Below are positions 45,360 to 57,730 of a stretch of DNA of 64,000 nucleotides, piece by piece (the stretch's first letter is position 1; the number at the start of each line of letters is the position of its first letter). The stretch lies in the NCBI GenBank assembly GCA_009760855.2, contig WPIO01000052.1:2997573-3061572 (forward strand), in the 5' to 3' direction. Both the position numbers and the translations under genes were made by a program. Below the pieces are notes generated by a model. The model searched no databases, had not been told where the DNA came from, and saw only the letters and a program-made list of their open reading frames with translations. The DNA comes from Cristatella mucedo (Eukaryota; Bryozoa; Phylactolaemata; Cristatellidae).

Positions 45360-47260
45360 TAATGTAATGTATCTCCGTCAGTAACTCCACAAAGTCATAA
45401 AGACCATGTGGGCGTTACGCAGGAGAGTTTTGTATAGCGCACTCACAGCCTAAGCGGCTTTCGGTACGCATTCGGTAGCCAACAGACTTCGTCTCACGCA
45501 ACATAGAGAAAGTGGAAAGAGTCAGGAGAGCAGTTGAGGTAGTGAGTAGCATGGAAGTAGCAGCTCAGGACCGCTGAAAAGGATGAGCCATAGTCGGCAG
45601 TATGAGAGTAGCTGTCGTTGTGTAAGAATTGTAAAAACGAGTTCCACAGTCTAGGACCTGCAGAGCTAAAGCTTCTGTCGCCAACTGTCTTTAAGCGGAG
45701 GAATGGGACAGCTAATTTATTGTCCACACAGGACCTCAGGGCACGTACAGGCTGAAACTGATGCAGCAGTTCAGCTAGGTATGAAGGAGCCAAGCCGTGG
45801 CGGGCCTTGTGGGTCAGCGTAAGAACTTTGCTCTGTATCCTTTGCTCAACCGGCAACCATCCTAGCTCTTCCAGCAAAGGTGACACGTGCTCAAACCGCT
45901 GGGACTTGAAGACCGGCCTTGCAGCCATATTCATAGTCTGCTGTAGTGGCATAATAGCTTTCTTTGGCAGCCCAGCCAAAAGGGAATTACAATAATCAAG
46001 CCAAGACAGAACTAAAGAGCTAGTTAAATTTTTTACAAGCCACTGTGGGAGACAGCTCCTAATCTTGGATAGGGATCGGATGTGATGGCTAGCTGTAGAG
46101 GCAGTCTTCTGAATGAAGCTTTTGAAATTGAGGCAGCTGTCGAACACGACACCTAGATTACGAGCACGTGGTGAAGGTCGCACAATAGCATCACCTATTA
46201 GAACAGCAAAGCCTTTTAATCCAGCTACATGCTTAGGGTGTCCTATGAGAAGAAGTTCGGTTTTATCGTCATTTAATTTCAGAAAGTTTTCCGACATCCA
46301 GGATCGAATATCGGCAAGGCAAGCATTCAGTTTCTCAGTTGCTGCAGCAGATTCCGACGGTTTAAATGACAAATACAACTGAGTATCGTCAGCATAGAAG
46401 TGATATCCTATTCCATGGGCCTTAATCACTTTTTCCAGAGGTTGTGTATAAATGGAGAACAGCAAGGGACCGAGTACAGACCCTTGAGGGACTCCACAGG
46501 TGACCCTTCTCATGTCTGAGACCTGACCCCCACACGACACGGATTGAACACGATCAGACAAGTATGATTTAAACCACGCCAGTGCTTCGTCTGCCAGACC
46601 GATCGTTGTTCTCAATCGTTCAAGCAGAACTTCGTGATCAATGGTGTCGAAGGCAGCAGACAGATCTAGCAGAGCTAAGGCAGTGACATTCCCGTCGTCG
46701 TTGCCACGTAGAATGTCATTGTTAACATGGAGGAGAGCAGTTTCAGTAGAGTGCTGCCTCTTGAAACCTGATTGAAATGTTTCTGACATTCCATTATTTT
46801 CAATATGTTCAACTAGCTGCTTAGCAACAATTTTTTCAAGAATCTTTGATCAGAACGGAAGAAGGGAAACTGGACGATAGTTTGCTAGGACCTCTGTGTC
46901 TAATCCAGGCTTTTTAAGAATAGGTCTAACGATTGCCGATTTGAAGGACTTGGGGACGACCCCTTTTCCCAAAGAAGCATTAACAATCTTGGTTATGGCA
47001 GGGCTAAGTTGGTCTGCAAGTGAAGACCACAGAGATGAAGGTATAGGGTCTTCAGGAGACAAACTCTTTTTGCTAGACCTTATTAAGGCAGCCACATCAC
47101 AGGCAGAAACATCAGAGAACCTTTTAAGAAAGGTCACAGGTTGAGGAACGGCGATTGCTTTGGTCGGAGGGGGCTTAATGGAGGCACGAATGTGCACAAC
47201 TATCAAGCCAGCCATCGTGCCAATTGGTCTTCTGACTGAGTTATTCAGCATTACCATGAG
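45360..47260 (-). mobile_element. LINE family B, RT frame with one in-frame stop
   Basis: The minus-strand reading is open from 47257 to 45494 apart from a single TGA at 46850-46852, just after SLLPF. RT motifs are present: FQSGFKRQHSTET, SAAFDTIDH, GVPQGSVLGP and FYADDTQLY, then a C-terminal domain with RNLGVVFDS. It is CR1/L2-like but clearly distinct from family A. The element is 5'-truncated (no endonuclease seen). Its 3' part, 45360-45490, matches the ends of the fragments at 16715 and 47800. Confidence 0.9.
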
Positions 47261-48070
47261 CCAACCTGAAATCCTTTTCAGACCATATCTTTAGTTCGTA
47301 CGCTCCTAAAGCATGAAAATCACTCTATACTGACGTCACGATATCCACTGACTGGTTGATCAACCGATACAGAGCAAAGTTCTTACGCAGACCCACAAGG
47401 CCCTCCACGGCTTGGCTCCTCCATACCTAGCTGAACTGCTGCACCAGTTTCAGCCTCCTCGTGCCCTCAGGTCCTGTATAGACAATAAATTAGCTGTTCC
47501 ATTCCTTTGCTTAAAGACCGTTGGCAACAGAAGCTTTGGCTCTGGAGGTCCTGGACTACGGAACTCGCTTCCATGATTCTTACACAACGACAACTACTCT
47601 CCTGCTGCCGACTATGGCTCATCCTTTTCTGCCGTCCTGAGCTGCTACTCCCATGCTACTAACTACCTCAACTGCTCTCCTGACTCTGCTATGCTTCCCA
47701 CTTTCTCTTTGCTGTGTGAGATGAAGTCTGTTGGCTACCGAATGCGTACCAAAAGCTGCTTAGGCTGCGAGAGTGCTATACAAAACTCTCCTCAATACCC
47801 ACATAGTCTTTGTAGTTTTGTGGAGTTACAGATGGAGATACATTCCATTACACAGACGACATTTACATGGAAGCTAAAATGGGCACCTGTTCCTTACATC
47901 ATTTGTTGGGTTCATGTGAATTGTCCCTTAGGTGCTTATGCATGTTGATGCTGTGCATGTTGTCACTTATCATTTTGACATGCTCCCCTTACACCATAAG
48001 GAAAGTGCCTAGAATGAGAAATGTTAAGTTCTGAGGTGCAATACAAACGTATTGTTACTGTTATCTTTAA
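47261..48070 (+). mobile_element. LINE mosaic: set A/C piece, family B 3' part and a second 3' end
   Basis: 47261-47355 resembles the late RT of A/C. About 47360-47850 is family B in plus orientation (CTAGCTGAACTGCTGCACCA, CTCATCCTTTTCTGCCGTCC). About 47850-48070 is a diverged 3' UTR with AAAGTGCCTAGAATGAGAAA and TATTGTTACTG. Confidence 0.7.
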
Positions 48071-48278
48071 TATTATGGCTGAAAATGTACATGCAAGAGA
48101 GGGCACACACAAGCCACATGCACGAGCTTGCACCAGCATACAAGCATGTCAAAGTAAATGCAGGCATGTTTGAACACGGAACTCGCATGTGAGCACCCAC
48201 GCTTATAATGGTGGGCTTGTTTTCATGCATAGGCAGACACAAACTGTTCACACGTATACCTGCTCTTTAGCACAAATG

Positions 48279-48473
<195 letters not shown>

Positions 48474-49746
48474 GCATACCACAAGCTTACGAGTAGACGG
48501 TAACGCGCCTACACCCCCGACATGTGGGTTCGAGCTCACTATCACGAACTTTTTTGCCTACATGCCCATGTATCATATATAGCTTGCAAGTGTAAGGCAG
48601 ATAAGAAGATAAGATAAGCCAATGATAAGAAGAAGGTAGTTTGCATGCAGGAAGCGTAGTGGCCAACTCGGGAAGAGTGGTCAACTCCAAAGTTAGCGAC
48701 TACAGAGCCTGTCACCTAAGACCGATTAAATCGATAGGAGCTGGTATTCTGCTTGTTGTTTCTAGATAACGAGTTTAATTACAATGCTTAGGCACACAGG
48801 ACCTGCTAGACGCCTTACATCACACACTCACACGCGAGCAGTACACCAATCATCAATCGTGTACATCGGGCACGCTAAAATCGTGTTCGAGTCATGCTTG
48901 CAAAAGGGTCAACGGTATTCGGGCAGCATAGAGAAGATGCTAAGAAAATTGCAGCTAGTACGGTGTCGCTTGTACAAAGAGCCAGATCAGTTCTTCTATG
49001 GGCACAGCTCTTGCATATGAATATACGTTTTTGAGCTGTCTATTTAACGCATGGTTCAGGATTTCGGGTGGTGTTATAAATTTCGTTCTTGAGTTTACGG
49101 TTTTGCGTTTAATGGTTGGATTATATATTTTTTGTGTTTAGATTTTAGGGGTTAGGATTAAGTGTTTAGATTTTAGAGGGAAACTATAAACAGAAAAGGT
49201 ATTTATAGACGTCTGTGTTTAACGTAAATATAAACAGACACTGGCAGCTATGTTGAACAGATTGCTATGGGCACTGTGCCCATAGTAGAAACAGACCTAG
49301 CTGTATGCATAAACGATGCCTTATTAGCTGTACAAGATCGAGGGACGTACATATGGCGATATAGTACGAACTCTGTATTCACTTAACAGGAGTCTTGCTG
49401 CAACTTAAATAAAAATTGTATTCACTTAATGGATGCTATCTGCAACATAGGAGTGATACCTGTGCTAATGAGTACTTCAAGGGGCGGGAAGCAAGCAGTG
49501 CTTCACCACCAACACGGCCAGGACATCGACCTGGCAAGCATGCTGCTGCCTCTGGGTGGGCGAAAGTACTTGTTGGGTCAACCGCGCAATACTAGTTGAA
49601 CAGGCCTGGCTCACCCCGATCTCGTGTGCAACCTGTAGTAAGATACTTCGGCAGTGATTTTGTAGTCGGCTGGGGCCGCTGGCTGCCGGCCGTGCGTTTT
49701 GGCCGTGTGGCCCCCCTCTTATAATGAATACAATAAATAATAAATA
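48474..49746. other. Intergenic, no gene seen
   Basis: No exon recognised. T/A/G-rich degenerate TTTAGG-like runs occur at about 49060-49200. Confidence 0.4.
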
Positions 49747-49912
49747 CTAGCCGATTTAACAGCCTCTTTTTGTCTAGCGACAGAAGAGCCTTTACGGCTA
49801 TTACCAACGCTTGCAGCCGTGATACAGAATCACCCACTGCAGGATTCGAACCCACGACTTCGGGACCAAGGTCGTGAAAAGCAACCGCCTTACCTAGTGT
49901 GCCATGAGTGCT
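49747..49912 (-). mobile_element. SINE2 copy, well preserved
   Basis: Complement of the SINE2 body (AGAGCCTTTACGGCTATTAC), B box (GATTCGAACCCACGAC) and A-box end (CGCCTTACCTAGTGTGCCAT). Confidence 0.85.
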
Positions 49913-50214
49913 CTTCTCTGCGGTTTGCCGGTGTACCACAGAGAGGGGGGCTCGGGGGGGGGGGCGCTCGCTCTGTGCTCTCGCTGCTGCATGACTGGAG
50001 GCGCTTTGGCTAGGGTGTGGCTGTGACTGAGGGCACACGAGAGAGCTGCTGGGTGCTTTGAGCCAGCTCGAAGAGAGAGAGCTTTCCTTGTCGCTTTGAT
50101 ATAAAGCCGTTTGTTACTATACAGCCGGTGCACCCAAGTAAGCTGAGAAGTAGGAAATGTGCACTCGACGACTAATTGGTGCTGTCTGCACATCCAGCTG
50201 CCTAGCACTGCACG

Positions 50215-50300
50215 GGGGAGGGGGGTACCGCCATTTCCCCCCCCCTGGACGTCCCCCCCTGACATTCCCCCCCTGGGGTAGGGCATTCCTCCCCCCACCG
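50215..50300. repeat. G/C-run block, left
   Basis: Runs of C with GACGT, GACATT and GGCATT spacers. Its reverse complement resembles 52185-52290. Confidence 0.75.
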
Positions 50301-50370
50301 GGTATGTATATGGTTTAGTGTTTCAGGGTTATAGGGTTTTTAAGGTTTAGGGTTTAGAATTTAGGGTTTT
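50301..50370. repeat. Degenerate TTTAGGG-like tract
   Basis: Repeated GGTTTAGGGTTTAG-type units, resuming at about 51175-51200 on the other side of the LINE. Confidence 0.6.
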
Positions 50371-51170
50371 TAATAATAATAATAATGATAATATTGCACT
50401 TGATAAAGCGCCCTCAGAGAACTTAATCTCTTTCTAGGCGCTTTACATTTGCTGCAAAGTGATACGCAATAGAATAGTAAGTAAAATCATGCTTGAAAAA
50501 CAAACAAAATGAATAACATGGTTAGGGGTTACATGCACTGGGTCAGCATGCAAGTGTGGTTAGTGGCAGCATGAACAGTGTCAGCACGCATAAGCACATC
50601 GAGGACGAATCACAAGGACCCACTAAATGCTGTCCTAAATAGGTATGTTTTTAAGTTTCTTTTAAATGTGGTCAGGTCAGGGGATGTTTTGATGCAGGTC
50701 GGGAGGGAGTTCCAGGCTGTGGGAGCATACGAGCTAAATGCACGGTCTCCAAAGGATTTAAGGTTTGTACGAGGTATTTCTAGACTGTTGGATTCCGAAA
50801 AGCGAGTGGTACGATGCTTTGCCTGATGGGGTAGTATCTCTGAAAGATAGGCTGGAGCCATAGAATGAAGAGACCTAAAAGTGAGCGACAAAACCTTGAA
50901 GTCAATCTGTTGCTTGACTGGTAACCAGTGCAGGTCGGCGAGAAGTGGAGTAATGTGGCAACTGCGACGCTCACGACAGACAAGCCTAGCTGCCGAGTTT
51001 TGCACCAACTGCAATCGCCTGATCGCACATGCTGGTAGGCCAGTAAGCAGTGAGTTGCAGAAGTCGAGACGAGATGTCACGAATGCATGGACCAACTTGG
51101 ACGTGGTATCCTTATCTAAACAAGCCCTAATTTTAGCAATGTTATGAAGCTGAAAATAGGCTGATTTGAC
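50371..51170 (-). mobile_element. LINE family A, 5'-truncated
   Basis: Antisense tail, 3' UTR, then a clean minus-strand RT C-terminal frame (51095 down to 50610, ending FRTAFSGSL). It continues to about 51170, where family similarity stops. Confidence 0.9.
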
Positions 51171-51489
51171 TGTGTGTTTTTAAGGTTTAAGGTTTAGGGG
51201 GGCTTCGCCTCCTCTGCCTAAATTCACCCTTGCTCATATTCCGAGCTTTAATTAGTACCTATTATGGCGTAACTAGATCTCTCGAGGTCGAGTTATACTC
51301 AGTAGACCTCTTGAGGCTTAGCACTCATTTGCCGGGAACTCGCTGCGGCACTCAGTAGCTCGAGCCCGCTTTGACTGTACCAACAGGTGCCTGGCAGCAT
51401 CGAGCGGGACCGAACTGCAGCTGGACCAAACTGGACCAAGCTCGAAGCTGCCACCGAGGCTATCCACTAGAAACTATCCTTCCAATCCA

Positions 51490-51666
51490 TCCCCAACGCT
51501 AATTATACTGAGTTGATTTTATTTTAATAGAGCACGAACTTCATTTAATCATGTATATATGTATCTGTATTCTTAGTTATACATTTATCGACATAGGGGA
51601 AATGTCGTACCTGCTTCTCTAATTTTACTGAGTTAATTTTATTTTAATAGAACACAAACTTATATG

Positions 51667-51705
<39 letters not shown>

Positions 51706-52061
51706 GTATTCTTAGTTATACATTTATCAACATAGGGAGAAATGTCCTACCCACTTCTCTAATTATAGTGAGCTGATTTTATTTTAATAGATAATGAACT
51801 TCATGTAATCATGTATATATGTATCTGTATTCTTAGTTATACATTTATCAACATAGAGGAAAATGTCCTACCCGTTGCTCTAATTATACTGAGTTGATTT
51901 TATATTATTAGAACACAAACTTGTATATATATATATATATATATGTAAGTATTCATAGTTATACATTTATCAACATAGGGGGAAATGTTTTACTCACTTC
52001 TCTAGTTATACTGAGTCGATTTCGTTTTAATAAAGCACGAACTTCATTTAATTGTGTATAC

Positions 52062-52141
<80 letters not shown>

Positions 52142-52180
52142 GTATTCTTAGTTAAACATTCATCAACATAGAGGGGAAAT
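51490..52180. repeat. Minisatellite of about 110-195 bp units with internal TA runs
   Basis: Five successive units share the order CTAATTATACTGAGTTGATT, TTATTTTAATAGA.CAC.AACTT, a TA-rich middle of variable length, ATTCTTAGTTATACATTTAT and CAACATAGGGGGAAATGTCC. Most of the length difference comes from the TA run. Confidence 0.88.
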
Positions 52181-52184
52181 GTCC

Positions 52185-52290
52185 TACGGGGGGGGAAATG
52201 TCGGGGGGGGGGTAATGTCCTAGGCTCTATCGGAGGAGGGGAATGTCGTGGGGGATATCCGGGGGAACGTCCAGGGGGTAATGTCCTACA
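52185..52290. repeat. G-run block, right
   Basis: Repeated G runs separated by AATGTC, ATATCC and ACGTCC. It continues the GGGGAAATGTCCTAC end of the minisatellite unit. Confidence 0.8.
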
Positions 52291-52774
52291 ACTCTGAACC
52301 TGATTTGGTCCGGCTGATACTTTATACAAAGGTGGATTTATTTTTTTCAGCCTCGTGAGTTGCCTCTCACACTACTTGGCCGGTTCTTCTTTAACTGGGT
52401 GCTGCAGATAAAGGAGCGGCTGCTCGAGCGACGAAATGCACAGGCAGCACAGACAGCAGAGCTCAAGCAGGCCCTGGTCGCCTAAGCAGTGCCGAACTAG
52501 CCTGCAGCAGTATCACAACTCTGAGTTCTGTGTCAGGCGATTCTTAGCACACCCTTCGGAGAACAGTGTTTTGTGGTCTGCCATATTTGGCTATTTGTAC
52601 TACGTGTATAATAATTCATATGTGCAAAAACGTGGAGAAATATACCAGCTCCCTTGTATATTTTTCCACGCAAGCCAGTAGGCTTGCTTTGTCGTGTCTG
52701 TTACCTTCAGTCATTGTCTGCTCTAACAAGTTTCGACTCTGTGGTCTTCCCTTCGATATAGGATGCCATATACA
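52291..52774. other. Intergenic, no gene seen
   Basis: No exon recognised. Confidence 0.4.
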
Positions 52775-53760
52775 GGGGGTTCTAAAACTAAACGATGATA
52801 AAACTAACTTACTAGTTATGGGCAAACCCAGTGCAATTCAGAGATTGGAAAGGCTGATTCTCAAAATTGGCTCTGCTAGCATATCTCCCGTTGAATCAGC
52901 TCGAAATCTAGGTGTCATATTCCAAAGCGACTTCTCGTTAGACGACCATATCAGCTCCACAGTCAAATCTGCCTATTTTCAGCTTCATAACATTGCTAAA
53001 ATTCGGGTTTGTTTAGATAAGGATACCACGTCCAAGTTGGTCCGTGCATTCGTGACATCCCGTCTCGACTTCTGCAACTCACTGCTTACTGGCCTACCAG
53101 CATGAACGATCAGGCGATTGCAGCTGGTGCAAAACTCGGCAGCTAGGCTTGCCTGTCGTAAGCGTCACAGTTGCCACATTACTCCAATTCTCGCCGACCT
53201 GCACTGGCTACTAGTCAAGCAACGGATTGACTTCAAGGTTTTGTCGCTCACTTTTAGGTCCCTTCATTCTATGGCTCCAGCGTATCTCTCCGACATACTC
53301 CCCCATCAGGCCAAGCATCGTACCACCCGCTTTTCGGAATCCAACATTCTACAAATACCTCGTACAAACCTTAAATCCTTTGGAGACCGTGCATTTAGTT
53401 CGTATGCTCCCAAAGCCTGGAACTCCCTCCCGGCCTGCGTCAGAACATCCCCCGAACTGACCACATTTAAAAGGAACTTAAAAACACACCTATTTAGGAC
53501 AGCATTTAGTGGGTCCCTGTGATTCGTCCTTCATGTGCTTATGCGTGCTGACACTGTGCATGTTGCCACTAACCACATTTGCATGCTGACCCTGTGCATG
53601 TCACCCCTAACCATATTATTCATTTTGTTGGTTTTTCAAGCATGATTTTACTCACCATTCAATTGCATTTCCCTTTGCAGCAGATGTAAAGCGCCTAGAA
53701 AGAGATTAAGTTTTCTGAGGGCGCTTTATCAAGTGCATTGTTACTATTATTATTATTATA
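52775..53760 (+). mobile_element. LINE family A, 5'-truncated, one stop
   Basis: Starts at [15 protein letters not shown] (about 52782) and runs to FRTAFSGSL (53522), then the 3' UTR and (ATT)n. One stop TGA replaces the Cys codon of GLPAC (53103-53105). Very similar to the COP1-intron copy. Confidence 0.92.
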
Positions 53761-53999
53761 GCCCTATTGCTCAGGGCATAAAGACAGACCTACATGAACT
53801 TTAGAGAGCAGGCACGAGACAGCAGCAAATAGCCATCAAAGGCGTCAGTTGGTCTAGCAAGTGATTGTGCCCAGAAGGTGGTGATGGCTGCGAGTGACTG
53901 ACACTGCAAGCTTTTTTCAAACTATTCATGCACATTCGTTTAGGTTTTGGAGTAGTGGACAATGCCATCGCTCACCAAGCTAGCACCCATCGTCTGGAG

Positions 54000-55040
54000 T
54001 CGCTTGTGGCTAGCCTGTAGAGCAGGTGACAGCGTGAGTGCGAGCATCCAGCAACCGGGATTCGCATCTTCGCAGCTATTCACTCTATCCCCACCCTAAG
54101 AAAAGCACTGCACCTCGGCCGCCGGCCGTGGCACCGGCCAATACAGCCGTATGGTCGGCGAGCACGGCAGGCGTCCATAAGATCGGCATTGGCAGCATCG
54201 AAGGCCTTAGGTGGCCGTACGGCAGAAGCAAGCACTGGTGGTGCCGATTCATTTTCGGCATGGCACGGTGCCACGCCGGACGGCTGCAAGTTCCCGGCCT
54301 TGGCCAGCGCGATGCTGAACGGTGACTAGGAAGTGCTCACGACTGGCTTGCATCCACACGACGTTGGTAGGACCTCTCCTTGAGTGTCGCAGCAAACGGA
54401 ACCGCTGCAGGCAGAGCAAATCGCCTGCCACGGAGATTCGAGTGATTTGCTCTCACGATGGATATGGTGCAACAGACGTGGTGCTCTCTGCTGATCCACA
54501 CCTCCAGCAGTTGTGGCAGCAGCAGTGGCCTCAGACCAGCGAGTCCGGGCAGTCGGAAGACGAGGCCCCGCATGGAGATGAGCAATCCGGCAATGTCATG
54601 ACGTCGATGGCCATCTGCCGTAGGGAGGGATCTCGCTGGAGCACCTTGGTGGCACGGAGCAGCTCCGCGGTCGAATCTGGGTCGCCTTGCGCTGCCGCCG
54701 GCACCGATGGCACCGGGCTCAAAAGCACGGCCTCTGGAAGTAGGACGCTGCCGTTCTTTCAAGGCAAGCTCGACCTCGGAAGTGGTGCTGACACGATGAG
54801 CAAGCATCACAGCAGCAGCGGTGACGACGATGACGATCGTGCACCGTGCCGTCATGAGCTCGCTCGCATGCGCCAATAAGCAGGAAAAGCGGAATGCAAT
54901 TGCGGTCGGTTGGAAGCAAACAAGCCCGAAGGAGATGCAAAAGCGATGAGGAAGTGCTGCTGCAAGCAGTTGAAAGGCAGCAGCCACGGAGTGCTTTTGC
55001 AGGGTGACTCGCCGGCCGCTAACGTGGCCTGTTCGTGCAT
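54000..55040. other. GC-rich island with long frames on both strands
   Basis: Frames at 54322-54879 (+, 185 codons) and 54337-54987 (-, 216 codons) overlap almost fully. The minus frame has a hydrophobic stretch (TIVIVVTAAAVMLAH). Neither is recognised. The block lies between two LINE copies and differs from them in base composition. It could be a host exon/CpG island or part of an unknown element. Confidence 0.3.
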
Positions 55041-55957
55041 TCGTAACGTTATGTAGATACTCTCCTTATTGCCGATGTGATTGCCAAGCACAATCTAGGC
55101 TTTCACTTCTATGCGGATGACACTCAGTTGTACGTGACCTCTCGTTAGACGACCGCATCAGCTCCACAGTCAAGTCTGCCTACTTTCAGCTACATAACAT
55201 TGCTAAAATTCGGGCTTGTTTAGATAAGGATACCACGTCTAAGTTGGTTCATACATTTGTAACATCCCGTCTTGACTTCTGAAACTCACTGCTTACTGGC
55301 CTACCGGCAAGTGCAATCCGGCGATTACAGATGGTGCAAAACTCTGCAGCTAGGCTTGTCTGTCGTGATCGTCGCAGTTGCCACATCACATGACTACTCG
55401 CGACCTGCACTGGCTACCAGTCAAGCAACGAATCGACTTCAAGGTCTTGTAGCTCACTTTTAGGTCACTTCATCCTTTGGCTCCAGCCTATCTCTCAGAT
55501 CTACTCCTCCACCAGGCCAAGCATCGTACCACCTGCTTTTCGGAATCCAACAGTTTACCAATACCTCGTACAAACCTCAAATCCTTTGGAGACGTGCATT
55601 TAGTTCGTTTGCTCTCAAAGCCTGGAACTCACTCCCAACTTGCATCACAACATACCCCGACTTGACAACATTTAAAAATAACTTAAAAACACACCTATTT
55701 AGGACAGCATTTAGTGGGTACCTGCGATTCGTCCTTCATGTGCTTATGCGTGCTGACACTGTATGCTGCCACTAACCACGTTTGCATGCTGACCCTATGT
55801 ATGTTACCCCTAATCATGTTATTCATGTTTATCAAGCATGATATTATTCACCATTCAATCGTGTTTAACTTTGAAGCAAATGTAAAGCACCTAGAAAGAG
55901 ATTGAGTTCTCTGTGGGCGCTTTATCGAGTGTATTATTATTATTATTATTATTATTA
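55041..55957 (+). mobile_element. LINE family A with internal deletion
   Basis: Begins at the [18 protein letters not shown] region, then jumps from TQLY directly to the DDRISSTVKSAYF region, losing about 210 nt present in other copies. It ends with the full 3' UTR and (ATT)n. Confidence 0.88.
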
Positions 55958-55959
55958 CA

Positions 55960-56240
55960 ACGGCTGTCCGACATTTGGCCTTATGAGTGCTGATACTGTA
56001 CATGGTGCCACTAACCATATTTGCATGTTAACCCTGTGTGCATGTCACCTCAAACCATGCTATGCTTGTTGTCATTGAGCATGCTACCACTAATCATTCG
56101 ATCACGCTTCCTTTCCAGCAAATGAAAAGTGCCTAGTGCAAAGTGCAAATGAAGTGAAGTGAAATGAAAATGTGCAAATGAAAAGTGCCGTTTTCCGAGG
56201 GCGCTATAACAAATGAATTATTATTATTGTTATTCTTATT
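55960..56240 (+). mobile_element. LINE family A 3' end in tandem with the previous copy
   Basis: TTATGAGTGCTGATACTGTA, GCCACTAACCATATTTGCAT and a TTATTATTG tail. A short GTGCAAATGAAAAGTG duplication precedes the tail. Confidence 0.8.
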
Positions 56241-56490
56241 ATGACCCGTCTGAACAGCAATATCATGGCCATGTTGCTGCTGCTAGTGGGGGCAGGGTAG
56301 CAAGCACCAGGTCGTGGAAAGCACGTCTCAGGATTGGAGGGACAAGGACCCTGTGCGGCACCTAACCGACTGCTACCAGTATCAGTCAGCCTGACATCGA
56401 CGAACCTGAAGCCTGAGTCACAACTTCTGTCCGCCCAAGCAGGGCGAACCAGGGTCCGCCCTGAATGAGCTGCACGAAGCTGCCGAGTGT

Positions 56491-56491
<1 letters not shown>

Positions 56492-56536
<45 letters not shown>
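56492..56536. repeat. GT/CA microsatellite
   Basis: Pure GT run. Confidence 0.95.
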
Positions 56537-56538
<2 letters not shown>

Positions 56539-56627
56539 ACATGCATAATATGAGAATATGAGCCTCATTTTCATGATAGCGATATGGCTACGACAGGTTT
56601 AGTATGGCCGAGGTAAATTGTGCCACC

Positions 56628-56755
56628 CTGGTTTGGCCCAGGGGTAAGGCGCTCGCCTTTAACGATCGAGGTCGTGGGCTCGAGCCCTGTATCATATGAA
56701 AAGCATCCGGATAGAGATGAAGCTCTTACAGGGTGCTGTACCAATGCATTATATA
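56628..56755 (+). mobile_element. SINE1 copy
   Basis: CTGGTTTGGCCCAGGGGTAA, B box GGGCTCGAGCCC, then CATCCGGATAGAGATGAAGC and an AT tail. Diverged but complete in layout. Confidence 0.75.
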
Positions 56756-56904
56756 CATATACGCACATACATGCATATACATATAGTGGACGAAAAATAA
56801 AGGGCAATGCTAAAACCCACGGACTAGGCTTTGCAGCATCCTATTCATTAGAAATGTGCTAGTTGGCTTGACATAGGAGGCACAGAGAGCGTGTACTGGA
56901 ATGC

Positions 56905-57730
56905 ATCCTAAAGTACATCTCATATGAATGAAGTTCCATTTACTTCCTCATCAGTACTGCCACCAAGCTACACTGGCTGCCTAGCAAGAAACTTATCGAC
57001 TCCAGGATAATGGCGCTTAGGTCCCTCCGTTCTCTTGCTCCGGCTTACAATCTGAATTAGTTTCACTTCAGACCTCTCACAGCACCCCCTTTACTTTTAC
57101 TCAGGTCGATTGCTAGTTAGCCCTTTGCTAGCTTCAAATCCCTCGGAAACACGAATCCCTCGTGCATTCTATAGTTCAGCTACTATACTGCCACAGCTGG
57201 GAGCTCACTACTGACCGACCATCTACTGATTTGGTGACATTCAAAAAGAAGCTGAACATCTATTTTATCTACACTGCCTTTGCAGTGTCCAGGTCCATTG
57301 ATCTTTCATGCTGTTACATTCAAAAAGAAGCTGGAAGCCTATGTGTTCTACACCACCTTCGCACTGTCCGAGTAAATTGTCCTTTCATGTGGTTCTGAGT
57401 AATGAAACAGTGCACGTCCTGAACAAGGACGATAGTGACGTGCATTTTTCATGGCGCCCCAGTGAACCTGTCTTTTTTCCTGTGTGCATCCTATAACCCG
57501 TGCATGACTGAGTGAGTGTTACTAACCGGGGATCCTAATAACCAGCAGCTACGAGTGTTTTGTGTGCTTTTGAATGCTTGTCTTAGCATGATACTTTGCT
57601 TTTTTGTGAACTCTTGGTTGTTATTGCTTCTCCTGGGTGAGCTGTAAAGTGCACAGAGATTGCGTTCTATTTGGGTACCATGCAAAGGACGCATTGTTAC
57701 TATTATCATTAATCAACCTATCTCTACTAA
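56905..57730 (+). mobile_element. Diverged LINE (set C)
   Basis: Late RT sequence (AAGCTACACTGGCTGCCTAG; CTTGCTCCGGCTTAC), a 3' UTR with an internal duplication of the ACATTCAAAAAGAAGCTG segment, and a TTACTATTATCATTA end. Confidence 0.65.

Noticed and set aside
45807-46382. Plus-strand frames within the family B element
   Set aside because: They are antisense shadows of the RT frame.
51490-52180. A CRISPR-like array of repeats and spacers
   Set aside because: The sequence is eukaryotic. Units are long with no regular short spacers, and size changes come from TA slippage: a minisatellite.
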